Of a DNA stretch of 64,000 bases, positions 19,178 to 27,163 are shown piece by piece; position 1 is the stretch's first letter, and every line of letters starts with the position of its first letter. Where the stretch lies: NCBI RefSeq assembly GCF_031127815.1, contig NZ_JARXHY010000002.1, positions 186,001 through 250,000 on the forward strand. Direction: 5' to 3'. Source of the stretch: Pelagicoccus sp. SDUM812003. Lineage in GTDB: Bacteria; Verrucomicrobiota; Verrucomicrobiia; Opitutales; Opitutaceae. The position numbers and the translations under genes were made by a program. The notes beneath the pieces are model-generated. The model saw only the letters and a program-made list of their open reading frames with translations. It did no database searches and was not told where the DNA came from.

Positions 19178-20038
19178 ATGATTCTAGCGGACAGCTGGGA
19201 AGACTACGAAATACTCGAATGCGGCGAAGGCATGAAAAAGGAGCGATGGGGGGACATCGTTTTGGTGCGCCCCGACCCGCAGGTCATCTGGCCTCTATCG
19301 AGTCGAGACTGGGGCAAGTACGACGCCTACTACCACCGCAGCTCCAAAGGCGGGGGCAATTGGGACTTTCGCAAAGCCCTGCCCGAAAGCTGGACCATCC
19401 GATACAAGGACCGGCGATTCAAGATTCGCCCCACCAGCTTCAAGCACACTGGGCTTTTTCCTGAGCAGGCCGTCAACTGGGACTGGTGCGCGAACATCAT
19501 ATCCCAGACGAAAAAGCCCTTCAAAGTGCTCAACCTTTTTGGATACACCGGAGGAGCGACGGTGGCGGCCGCTTCCGCCGGGGCTGAGGTCTGCCACGTG
19601 GACGCCGCCAAAGGCATGGTCGCCTGGTGTCGCGAAAACGCGGCCTTGAGCAATCTGTCCGACGCCCCGATTCGCTACATCGTGGACGATTGCATGAAGT
19701 TCGTGGACCGCGAGATTCGGCGGGGCAATCGCTACCATGGCATCATTATGGATCCGCCATCCTACGGGCGCGGCAGCAAAGGCGAAGTCTGGCAGTTCGA
19801 GCGCGACCTCTACGGCCTGCTGCAGAAATGCGCCCAGATCTTCGACCCCAGCGGAAGATTCTTTCTCGTAAACGCCTACACCACCGGCATCTCGCCAACC
19901 GTAGTGGGAAACCTGCTACGAGAAGCCATGGCCGAGTTTTCGGGCGAAGTCACTTCAGGCGAGGTTGGCATACCGATCACCGGCTCGCTCAACACTCTGC
20001 CCTGCGGCCTCTACGCGCGTTGGCAGCGTCCAGCCTAG
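19178..20038 (+). CDS. Class I SAM-dependent methyltransferase (probable RNA methyltransferase)
   Basis: 286 residues. SAM-binding motif I is LNLFGYTGGATVAAASAGAE (about 118-137), followed by an acidic residue in VDAAKGMV. The catalytic-type motif DPPSYGRG lies near 191-198. This combination is seen in the RlmI/RlmK-like rRNA methyltransferases (Methyltrans_SAM family). No PUA domain is present at the N-terminus; the first ~100 residues are rich in Trp and Lys. The exact target base cannot be deduced. Confidence 0.85.
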   Translation: MILADSWEDYEILECGEGMKKERWGDIVLVRPDPQVIWPLSSRDWGKYDAYYHRSSKGGGNWDFRKALPESWTIRYKDRRFKIRPTSFKHTGLFPEQAVNWDWCANIISQTKKPFKVLNLFGYTGGATVAAASAGAEVCHVDAAKGMVAWCRENAALSNLSDAPIRYIVDDCMKFVDREIRRGNRYHGIIMDPPSYGRGSKGEVWQFERDLYGLLQKCAQIFDPSGRFFLVNAYTTGISPTVVGNLLREAMAEFSGEVTSGEVGIPITGSLNTLPCGLYARWQRPA

Positions 20039-20188
20039 CGCCAGAGCCCACATCGCCCCCTGACGGGGCCGAGCTGCGTTTTGGTAACGCTTGCGATTAG
20101 GTTACATTTGAGAAACATAAGGGCTTCTCAATTGCATGGAAACTGCTGCCCTGCCAGAAACCCAACTCTTTTTCGATCCAAACACCAA

Positions 20189-21046
20189 ATGCCGCGCCAA
20201 GACTTCGTAAAGAGCAAGTTCTTCGATTTCTACCGAAACATCGACTACTCGAGCTACAAGCAAGAGAAGGAACGCCTACAAATCGAACTCTTGAAGCTGC
20301 AGCACTGGGTGTTCGAGAACAACAAGCGCGTCGCCATCGTCTTCGAAGGGCGAGATGCCGCGGGCAAGGGCTCATCCATCAAGCGCTTCATCGAATACAT
20401 GATGCCCAAGCACTTTCGAGTGGTGGAGCTGGGCATCCCTACGCCCTCGGAGTCCAAGTATTGGTTTCGCCGATACGAAAAGCATTTTCCCGAGCCGGGC
20501 GAGATCGTGTTCTTCGATCGCTCCTGGTACAATAGAGCCATGATCGAGCCCACCATGGGCTACTGCAAGCGCTCCCAGTACCGGTACTTCATGAGCAAGG
20601 TTCTGGATTGGGAGGAAAAGCACATCGACAATGGTCTCATCCTGATAAAGCTCTACCTTTCCGTAGACAAGGAAACCCAGCTGGTTCGCTTCGAGGAGAG
20701 ACAGCGGGATCCACTCAAGTATTGGAAGTACTCCAAAAACGACGAAAAAGTGCGCGAGTACTGGGACGTGCTCACCAAGTACAAGAACCAGATGTTCGAG
20801 CGCACGTCCTCCAACAAGAGTCCTTGGGTGGTCATCGGCTCGAACAACAAGCTGGAGGCTCGGCTCAAATCCATGCTCTACGTGCTGTCAGTCATCGACT
20901 ACGATGGAGGCAACAAGTTCGTCCCGCTGGCAAAGACAGAAAAGCGCGTGCGCTACAGCATCACCATCGAAGGCGTGCAGTTCAACAACCTGAACTATCG
21001 ACAGTTCAAGCTGCTGGAGACCTTGAACGACCTCTACAATGCTTGA
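20189..21046 (+). CDS. ppk2: Polyphosphate kinase 2
   Basis: 285 residues from the ATG at 20189. PPK2 enzymes transfer phosphate between polyphosphate and nucleotides. Walker A is FEGRDAAGKGS (about 52-62), Walker B region FFDRSWYNRAMIEP (109-122), then lid residues and the C-terminal KYKNQMFERTSSNKSPW typical of the short PPK2 class I. Class I forms mostly use polyphosphate to make GTP or ATP, but direction cannot be told from sequence. The following Nudix gene overlaps by 8 bp in another frame, so both are made together. Confidence 0.93.
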   Translation: MPRQDFVKSKFFDFYRNIDYSSYKQEKERLQIELLKLQHWVFENNKRVAIVFEGRDAAGKGSSIKRFIEYMMPKHFRVVELGIPTPSESKYWFRRYEKHFPEPGEIVFFDRSWYNRAMIEPTMGYCKRSQYRYFMSKVLDWEEKHIDNGLILIKLYLSVDKETQLVRFEERQRDPLKYWKYSKNDEKVREYWDVLTKYKNQMFERTSSNKSPWVVIGSNNKLEARLKSMLYVLSVIDYDGGNKFVPLAKTEKRVRYSITIEGVQFNNLNYRQFKLLETLNDLYNA

Positions 21047-21488
21047 CCTCAAGCGAGTCGAGGCCGCTGGGGGGCTGACCGTCGACGACCAGGAACGCGT
21101 CCTTTTCATCTTCAAGGACGGCCGGTGGGACCTTCCCAAGGGATTGGTCGAGAGGAAGCAAAGCCCAGAGGAAACCGCTCTCTCCGAGGTGTCCGAGGAA
21201 ACGGGCCTCTCCGCCAAGCAGATCAAGCTCGTCTGCGAACTCATCCCTACCAGCCATATTTCCAAATACGCCAAAACGAAGTCCCTCAAAACCACCCGTT
21301 GGTTTCTCCTGCGCTACCTCGGTAGCGAATCTCGGTTTCAGCCGCAGACGGAGGAAGGGATCGAGCACTGCGAGTGGATTCCGACCTGGGACCTCGAACG
21401 TCCGCTCGCCAACTGTCCAGCGCGTATCCGTTATCTGGTTTCATTTTGGCTTAAAGCTCGCCGCCACATTAGAGGCGATCTGGCCTAG
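21039..21488 (+). CDS. Nudix hydrolase with slightly atypical Nudix box
   Basis: 149 residues. The Nudix box runs from about residue 38 (GLVERKQSPEETALSEVSEE then TGL). The catalytic Glu residues (SEVSEE) are kept, but the first Glu of the consensus is Gln and the Arg of REUxEE is Ser. The sequence before it, GRWDLPKG, is typical of diadenosine- and diphosphoinositol-polyphosphate hydrolases. The gene overlaps ppk2 by 8 bp; some relatives cleave polyphosphate or nucleoside polyphosphates, so a joint role is plausible (inference). Confidence 0.85.
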   Translation: MLDLKRVEAAGGLTVDDQERVLFIFKDGRWDLPKGLVERKQSPEETALSEVSEETGLSAKQIKLVCELIPTSHISKYAKTKSLKTTRWFLLRYLGSESRFQPQTEEGIEHCEWIPTWDLERPLANCPARIRYLVSFWLKARRHIRGDLA

Positions 21489-21600
21489 CTGCACCGCCAC
21501 GGACACCTACTGGAAAAAGTCGCCCCACGTGTAGACTTTTCATACCCAGGCTCTGGATACACAAATGGCGACCCGTTGATAAACGAGCCGCCATCTGAAG

Positions 21601-21677
21601 TGGCACGGGGCAAGGGAGTCGAACCCCTAACCTCCTGATCCGTAGTCAGGTGCTCTATCCAATTGAGCTAGCCCCGC
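21601..21677 (-). tRNA. tRNA-Arg (anticodon ACG)
   Basis: Read on the minus strand, the acceptor stem GCGGGGC pairs with GCCCCGT (first pair G-U), and a CCA end is encoded. The D-arm contains AGCTCAATTGGATAGAGC, the anticodon stem-loop is CCTGA-CTACGGA-TCAGG with anticodon ACG, and the T-arm is AGGGGTTCGACTCCCTT. Length 77 with CCA. A GC-rich hairpin (21689-21704) lies 12 bp upstream of the 5' end. Confidence 0.95.
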
Positions 21678-21755
21678 TTCAGGTTTCTACCGCCGTGAGG
21701 CGGTCGAGGGTCGAGAAGAAAGATGCTTTGATGCCTCCTTTCAAGGACTTTTTTC

Positions 21756-21788
21756 AAAAAAAAGCGACCCGCTTCATCTACGGGTCGC
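21756..21788 (-). terminator. Rho-independent terminator of hpf
   Basis: GCGACCCG (21764-21771) and CGGGTCGC (21781-21788) form an 8-bp stem with a 9-base loop. On the minus strand it is followed by eight T. It lies 30 bp after the hpf stop. Confidence 0.85.
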
Positions 21789-21817
21789 AACCTAGTCGTC
21801 ACTTAACTGATACCAGC

Positions 21818-22189
21818 CTAAACCTTCGGCAGGCTCGCTGGAATCTCGACATCGTGAGTGTCTTTTCGCTTCACTCGCTGCAAGCGGGAGCGGCGTCTCA
21901 ACATTCGATCAAGCTTGTCCACTAGCAGATCGACCGCCTTGTAGCAATCCGGGTCGGAAACCGAGACGTTCAGGCTCGGCCCGTTGATTTCTATGTGTCC
22001 CTTGGCGGTGAACTCGTGTTCCTTGCCGCCCTTGCCATAGTCGCATTCCAGTTCAACCTTGACCCGAATGATGCGCTCTTCATGCCTGAAAAGTCGCTCC
22101 ACCTTATCCCTTACGCCTTGCTTGATTGACTCAGTCAGGTCCATGTGGATGCCGGTGATGATCAGATCGTGGTTGTTATCAGTGTACAT
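21818..22189 (-). CDS. hpf: Short ribosome hibernation promoting factor (HPF/YfiA family)
   Basis: 123 residues from the ATG at 22189, preceded by AAAGGATA. The beta-alpha-beta fold is recognisable: DLIITGIHMDLTESIKQGVRDKVERLF, then VKVELECDYG, then HEFTAKGHIEINGPSLNVSVSDPDCYKAVDLLVDKLDRML. The protein binds the small subunit in stationary phase and protects or dimerizes ribosomes. The C-terminal dimerization domain of long HPF is lacking; only a short basic tail follows. It has its own terminator, and is divergent from an SDR gene only 35 bp away. Confidence 0.93.
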   Translation of the reverse strand: MYTDNNHDLIITGIHMDLTESIKQGVRDKVERLFRHEERIIRVKVELECDYGKGGKEHEFTAKGHIEINGPSLNVSVSDPDCYKAVDLLVDKLDRMLRRRSRLQRVKRKDTHDVEIPASLPKV

Positions 22190-22224
22190 AGTTATCCTTT
22201 GTTTATTTGTGTTACTTCGACGAA

Positions 22225-23049
22225 ATGTCCCAAACATCCAGAGCAAACGAAAAGGACTCTAGATACGGCCTCGCCATCATTTCAGGGGGCTCTTCTGGGA
22301 TTGGAAAATCAATCATCGAACTGTTGGGTAATTTAGGAACGGCTCATCGAGTTTTCAATCTTTCTCGGAAAAAACCGGCCCATTTTACAAACGACAAACG
22401 GAGGCTTCACCTTGAGTGCGATCTAGGTGATCGCGCCAAGAGAAAGCAGGCGTTCTCCTCCCTGGAGCATGAGATAGACCAATCGCCGGAGAGCGGACCG
22501 ATTCTCCTGATAAACAACGCGGGATTCGGCCTTTACGGTGAAATAGGAGACCAATCTCCGGAACGTCACCTGGAGCTTCTAGAGGTAAACATCTGCGCCT
22601 TGGTCGAACTAACGACTCGCCTCCTGCCTAGAATTAAGCAGCGTGGCGGATCGATCATGAACATCGCCTCCACCTCCGCATTTCAGCCCACGCCCTACCT
22701 CTCCACATACGGGGCGAGCAAAGCCTTCGTGCTCAACTGGACCCTTGCGCTCAACCAGGAGCTCAAGGGCTCTGGAGCCTCCGCCCACGCCCTTTGTCCA
22801 GGCCCCACACGCACCGAGTTCTTCGATCGGGCGGGACTCTCGAAAATCCCCGGCGGCTTTTCCCAAAGCCCCGAGGAGGTGGCCAAAGTCGCCCTTTCCA
22901 TGATCGAGAAAGGACAGAGCTACCGCGTCCCTGGCCTGCTGAACAAGCTGGCCGTCCTCGCTACCAGCCTGCTTCCGCCCGCAACGCGAACGGCGCTCGC
23001 GGCCAGCGTACTCAAACGCTGGCGGTCCACCTCTAGCTCAAACCGCTGA
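22225..23049 (+). CDS. Short-chain dehydrogenase/reductase
   Basis: 274 residues. The Rossmann glycine motif is SGGSSGIGKS (near 16-25), NNAGFGLYG lies near 100, and the catalytic Ser-Tyr-Lys set is SIMNIASTSAF plus YLSTYGASK. The cofactor is probably NADP(H); the substrate is unknown. It resembles the DltE/YohF-like general SDR group. It is divergent from hpf with a very short shared promoter region and is followed by a pseudouridine synthase 5 bp later. Confidence 0.9.
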   Translation: MSQTSRANEKDSRYGLAIISGGSSGIGKSIIELLGNLGTAHRVFNLSRKKPAHFTNDKRRLHLECDLGDRAKRKQAFSSLEHEIDQSPESGPILLINNAGFGLYGEIGDQSPERHLELLEVNICALVELTTRLLPRIKQRGGSIMNIASTSAFQPTPYLSTYGASKAFVLNWTLALNQELKGSGASAHALCPGPTRTEFFDRAGLSKIPGGFSQSPEEVAKVALSMIEKGQSYRVPGLLNKLAVLATSLLPPATRTALAASVLKRWRSTSSSNR

Positions 23050-23054
23050 CCATT

Positions 23055-23843
23055 ATGCCCGCTACGGAATGGGGATGGCTCGTCACGCCCGACGAGCTCG
23101 AAGAATGGATCCTGCAAAACGACGAGCATGTGCTGCTGGTGAACAAGCCGGCCCTCCTGGTTTGCCATCCGTCTAAAAACGGCCCTTGGTCCTCCCTCGC
23201 AGGCGCCTGTCGCGAATACTTGGATTCGGTTCGCTCTCACCTCGTATCCCGCCTGGATCGCGAGACCAGCGGCATCGTCCTATTCGCCAAGCACCGCCTC
23301 AAGGCCCGTCACCTGCAAATGGCCCTGGAACGGCGAAAGGTGGACAAGACCTACCTGGCGATCATGGAGGGGGAGCTGAAAGCGGAAATTCTAGTGGACG
23401 AGCCGCTCGGCCCGGATACCCGCAGCATCGTGCACAGCAAGACCACCGTTCGCTACGACGGACGCAAGCAAGCCGCCCAAACGCGCTACACGCCGCTGCA
23501 CAGCAATGGACGCTACACCTTGGCGAAAGTCGATCCCATCACCGGTCGCAAGCACCAGATCAGAGCCCACGCCTTGCACCTCGGCCACAGCATCGTCGGC
23601 GACAAGCTCTACGGGCCGGACGAGGGCTTGTTTCTCGATTTCATCGAGGACGGCTGGACGGACAAGATGGCGTCCATCCTACCGATCAATCGCCACGCCC
23701 TGCACGCCTATCGCATGACCTTCCACCTCGAGGACGGCGTGGAAACCTACACCGCTCCGCTCACCGACGATCTGCGAGAGTTCTGTTTCCAGCGCCTCGA
23801 TCTCGACGCGCAGCGACTCGACGGCCTGATCGAAGCCCTTTGA
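23055..23843 (+). CDS. RluA-family pseudouridine synthase
   Basis: 262 residues. The catalytic Asp is in [13 protein letters not shown] (near residue 62). Other motifs are VNKPALLVCHPS, KTYLAIMEGEL and GRKHQIRAHALHLGHSIVGDKLYG. There is no S4 domain, so it belongs to the short RluA/RluE-like type acting on rRNA or tRNA uridines. The gene follows the SDR gene closely and probably shares its transcript. Confidence 0.92.
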   Translation: MPATEWGWLVTPDELEEWILQNDEHVLLVNKPALLVCHPSKNGPWSSLAGACREYLDSVRSHLVSRLDRETSGIVLFAKHRLKARHLQMALERRKVDKTYLAIMEGELKAEILVDEPLGPDTRSIVHSKTTVRYDGRKQAAQTRYTPLHSNGRYTLAKVDPITGRKHQIRAHALHLGHSIVGDKLYGPDEGLFLDFIEDGWTDKMASILPINRHALHAYRMTFHLEDGVETYTAPLTDDLREFCFQRLDLDAQRLDGLIEAL

Positions 23844-24031
23844 CCGCGTTCGAGCCCCCTCTGCAGTGCACCTAGTCGGGACGCATGGGGTCTTTGTCCT
23901 AAGCCTCGAATAAGGCATCCTTCCTTGACGAAACCCGGGCCCAGAGTCCTGCCCCTAATCGATTCCCTGATTTGTAAAGCGATTGTGAATTTACACTTTA
24001 TTCAAAAGGCCGAATAGGTTCTAGTCGCAAC
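23844..24031. other. Intergenic stretch with an inverted repeat
   Basis: First part of a 461-bp gap between the pseudouridine synthase and the MFS gene. It becomes AT-rich near 23965-24015. TGTAAA (23973-23978) and TTTACA (23990-23995) form an inverted repeat with an 11-bp spacer, about 37 bp before a small reading frame. No clear -35/-10 pair was found. Confidence 0.4.
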
Positions 24032-24139
24032 ATGCGATTTAACATGTTCGGCGTCATTTCACTCATGATCTCTGCGATCTTCATTTGGATCTACGTCATC
24101 GATTCCGTCTGGACGCTCGCCCGGAGTTTTGTCGCATAG
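24032..24139 (+). CDS. Possible 35-residue single-pass membrane peptide
   Basis: ATG at 24032 to TAG at 24137-24139. The peptide begins MRFNMFGVISLMISAIFIWI and continues as one membrane helix (about 6-24), then a short tail with Trp and Arg. A strong terminator hairpin lies 42 bp downstream and an AT-rich segment with an inverted repeat upstream, as expected for a small independent transcript. No good Shine-Dalgarno is seen. Whether it is translated is unknown; no family is recognised. Confidence 0.35.
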   Translation: MRFNMFGVISLMISAIFIWIYVIDSVWTLARSFVA

Positions 24140-24181
24140 TGCTAAGCGCTGCTATCCCCTCCCAAACCTTGATTTTTCCCG

Positions 24182-24209
24182 AACGCCACCTCTTCGCAGG
24201 TGGCGTTTT
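24182..24209 (+). terminator. Rho-independent terminator
   Basis: AACGCCACCT (24182-24191) pairs with AGGTGGCGTT (24198-24207) around the loop CTTCGC, followed by a T run. Ten base pairs make it a strong terminator. It separates the small peptide or the upstream genes from the MFS gene. Confidence 0.8.
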
Positions 24210-24304
24210 CTCGTATCCGATCGGGCCACTGCGGTACTCCTGAGCCATCGATCCGCTCGGTCCCGGCACAATCGAACTGAAGCCCAAAGCGTTGTCGCTT
24301 CGAG

Positions 24305-25651
24305 ATGAGCGACTCCTCCGCCTCCAATCCCTTCGCCTATTCGAACGTTCGGCGCTTCATCGCGTTTAGAATCCTCTTCAACGCCCGTTTCTACTATCCG
24401 ATCTTCACCATCCTCTTTTTGGATTTCGGACTAAGTCTCGAGCAATTCGCGATCCTCAACAGCATTTGGGCCGTCAGCATCGTTTGCCTCGAAGTGCCCT
24501 CTGGGGCCCTCGCCGACACCATCGGTCGGCGAAACCTAGTCGTCGCAGCGGCTGTGATCATGGTGATCGAGATGCTGGTCATCGCCTTCGCCCCGATCGG
24601 GGCTTCCCCGCTGCTGTTCACGCTCTTCGCCATCAATCGCATCCTTAGCGGCGCCGCGGAAGCCGCCGCTAGCGGAGCGGACGAAGCTCTCGCCTACGAC
24701 ACTCTGCAGGAAAACGGTCTCGAGAAAAAATGGGGAGAGGTCCTGGAGCGTCAGATGAAACTGCAGTCCGCCGCGTTCGTGGCAGCCATGAGCTTGGGAG
24801 CGATTCTCTACGATCACCAAAAGCTGAACGGCATTTTCGATTTCTTCGGATTGCCATTTGAAATCAGCAAAGCGGTCGCAATTCGACTTCCCATTTTCGG
24901 TACCCTAGCTCTCGGTGTCGCAGCCGTCTTCGTGACGCTTGGAATGAGAGAAACCGATTCGCAAAGCGCGCTGGGCTCCTCGTGGTCCGCGATACGCGAA
25001 TCGTTCGCCCGCACCTTAAGAGCGGGACGCTGGATACTGAGAACGCCTTTGGCGTTTGTCATCATTCTTTCGGGACTTCTCTTCGATCATATCGTTCGAA
25101 TGGTCCTCACCCTCAACAGCGAGTTCTATCGCCAAATTCAGCTGCCCGAGTACAGCTACGGCTTTATCGGCGCCTCCTTGGCCTTGCTTGGCACCGTCAT
25201 GCCCAAGCTGGGTCGACGTCTCGCCGAGAACCATGGGAAAGCGTTCAACTACCTGACCCTCACCGCATTGATAGCGATCGGTCTTTGGCTGATGGCTCGA
25301 TTCATACCCTACTGGAGCGCCATTCCGATGGCCATCGTCTACGCGGGCATTTTTCTAAACGGATTCTTTGTCAGCCACTACTTGAACGAGATCACCGAAT
25401 CCAGTCATCGCGCCACCGTGCTGAGCTTCAAGGGGCTTTCCTTCAACCTTGCGTATGGCCTTATCGGATACCTCTACGCGAGCGTGATCGCGGGATTGAG
25501 GGAAACATCTCAAATACAGGAGCTGCCTGAGGAAGAAGTCGAAGGAGCGCTCTTTCAGACCGTCTTCTCCTGGTTCCCCTACTACTTCCTCGGTTTGGCC
25601 GCCGTCGTATTCATTTATTCAGCGCAAAAGCTGAAACGAGCAGCCGACTAG
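24305..25651 (+). CDS. Major facilitator superfamily transporter
   Basis: 448 residues with about 12 membrane helices (for example FYYPIFTILFLDFGLSL at about 24-40). The loop between helices 2 and 3 reads GALADTIGRRN, a form of the MFS GxLADrxGRR motif. A charged segment near 130-160 and a central loop near 215-240 separate the halves. Substrate cannot be deduced; efflux is the commonest role for this type. Its stop codon shares CTAG with the stop of the convergent minus-strand gene. Confidence 0.88.
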   Translation: MSDSSASNPFAYSNVRRFIAFRILFNARFYYPIFTILFLDFGLSLEQFAILNSIWAVSIVCLEVPSGALADTIGRRNLVVAAAVIMVIEMLVIAFAPIGASPLLFTLFAINRILSGAAEAAASGADEALAYDTLQENGLEKKWGEVLERQMKLQSAAFVAAMSLGAILYDHQKLNGIFDFFGLPFEISKAVAIRLPIFGTLALGVAAVFVTLGMRETDSQSALGSSWSAIRESFARTLRAGRWILRTPLAFVIILSGLLFDHIVRMVLTLNSEFYRQIQLPEYSYGFIGASLALLGTVMPKLGRRLAENHGKAFNYLTLTALIAIGLWLMARFIPYWSAIPMAIVYAGIFLNGFFVSHYLNEITESSHRATVLSFKGLSFNLAYGLIGYLYASVIAGLRETSQIQELPEEEVEGALFQTVFSWFPYYFLGLAAVVFIYSAQKLKRAAD

Positions 25652-26691
25652 CGAACCGGTTTAGCGGGGCGCTTGGAAGAATCTTCCTTGGACGTCTGCT
25701 GAGTCTGCGGCACTTCCGGCCTATCGTAGCATGCAAACCAATCCGTAATATTGGCGAGGATACGCAGCAGCGCGCCGATGTAGATTATCTGACTCAGAGC
25801 GAGGCTTTCCTGATTGATGCGCTGCGTATTCTGGCCGATGCGCTCGGTGATGCAGGTGATCATCTCCAAATGGTTCTTCAGCTGCCTCACCCGATCGTAA
25901 TACGGCGTATCGCTGAGACGCACGCCCTGGTGCCGATTCCGCATCTCGCTATTCACCTTGCTCAGCATGTCCTGAACCGGTTTCTTGAGCTCCTTCTCGT
26001 AGTGAGAGCTGAACTCCTGCGCGACCGACAGAGTGGTTTCCTGAAAGGGTCTCACCTTCTCCTTGGTCACCACGCGCAGGAGAGCCACCAACTCCTGCGT
26101 GCGCAGGATTTCTGGAGAAACCTCCATCGACGCCATGTCGCCAGACGCGTTCTGATTGGAAAACATGCGATGGTTTTCGAGGATGTGCTTCAGATGCTCC
26201 TGCACGTCCATATGCGTCATGAACGCAATATCGCTTCGAAAGTAGCTCCACTGACGCTCGCAAACCGCGGCGAACTTCGATGAACGAACGGCTGAATTCT
26301 CGCCTTCAAGACCATAGGAATTGGCGGAATAAGCGGACGCCAACTGATCGAAAGTGCCATCGGCCAGCACGCTGAGCTCCTCGAGCACCTCCTGGCTCAT
26401 CTCCACCAATCCGTCGTAAAAGTCTGCGAAATGCCGTTCCGCAATTAACTTGGAAGAGTCGATCTGCTGCTCCGTCGCCTTTGGCTTGGCTGGGTGGGCC
26501 TGTGCATCGATGCCCCCAATCGACTTTCCGGTCACCGTGATCGGCTTGCGGGTCGCCGTTTCGCGAAGCATCAGCACTCCGATGTAAATCGCGACGCCGA
26601 TAAAGGCGCACACCGCAACCACTCCCAACACATCGGTGATGGCGTTGTTCACTGTATTGCCCATCAGGGCTGCGATGACGTGTCGATCCAT
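25648..26691 (-). CDS. Membrane-anchored helical protein, function unknown
   Basis: 347 residues. The ATG at 26691 is chosen because GGAGG stands 4-5 bp before it, the best Shine-Dalgarno seen in this part of the window; an earlier ATG at 26709 would destroy that spacing. One membrane helix lies at about 20-42 (VLGVVAVCAFIGVAIYIGVL), then a Pro/Lys linker and about 250 residues of amphipathic helix with several Gln/Glu-rich stretches. A weaker hydrophobic segment is near the C-terminus (SQIIYIGALLRILANI). The layout suggests an inner-membrane protein with a large helical cytoplasmic or periplasmic part. No family is recognised. A flagellar-rod-like gene lies upstream on the same strand. Confidence 0.7.
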   Translation of the reverse strand: MDRHVIAALMGNTVNNAITDVLGVVAVCAFIGVAIYIGVLMLRETATRKPITVTGKSIGGIDAQAHPAKPKATEQQIDSSKLIAERHFADFYDGLVEMSQEVLEELSVLADGTFDQLASAYSANSYGLEGENSAVRSSKFAAVCERQWSYFRSDIAFMTHMDVQEHLKHILENHRMFSNQNASGDMASMEVSPEILRTQELVALLRVVTKEKVRPFQETTLSVAQEFSSHYEKELKKPVQDMLSKVNSEMRNRHQGVRLSDTPYYDRVRQLKNHLEMITCITERIGQNTQRINQESLALSQIIYIGALLRILANITDWFACYDRPEVPQTQQTSKEDSSKRPAKPVR

Positions 26692-26840
26692 ATTCCTCCA
26701 ATCCGACAACGATGGTCGGACCTCTTCTCGTTCGGCGGTCGCCGACGCGAGTTTAGCCTAAGGCCCCCGATGTATGCCTCCCAATTCGTTAACCACCGTT
26801 ATTAGCAAGTATTTAGCGATCGAGCTCCAGATCGCTCACG

Positions 26841-27077
26841 TTAGCGTTTCACATCGATGAGCATGCCCAGCATCTGGTCCTTCGTTCTAATGACGCTCGC
26901 ATTCGCAGCGTACATTTTTTCCGAAACGATCAGGTCCACCATGCGAGAACTCGTGATATCGCCCTGCGAGATTGCGGACGCGGCCTCGCCTAACTTTCGC
27001 TCGGCACGCTGCATTCCTTGCCGGGCGCTGCTGAAGGTATCGTAGCCGTTCGCTGGTGAAATCGGAGAAATCGACAT
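26841..27077 (-). CDS. Stand-alone protein with flagellar basal-body rod/hook C-terminal motif
   Basis: 78 residues from the ATG at 27077 (in-frame ATGs at 27092 and 27116 would lengthen it). The C-terminus SSRMVDLIVSEKMYAANASV then IRTKDQMLGMLIDVKR is the motif by which FlgC, FlgE and related rod proteins form their terminal helix. The N-terminal half is a short amphipathic helix. Similar small proteins occur outside flagellar operons in several Gram-negative phyla; whether this one is exported by a flagellar system is unknown. No other flagellar gene is visible in the window. Confidence 0.65.
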   Translation of the reverse strand: MSISPISPANGYDTFSSARQGMQRAERKLGEAASAISQGDITSSRMVDLIVSEKMYAANASVIRTKDQMLGMLIDVKR

Positions 27078-27163
27078 GGCCCATTTTAGCATGAGGGCCA
27101 CGGTTCCCACTATCACGTATGCTGCTCAAATTGCGCCTGAGCGCATTCCTCTACAAACCCTCG

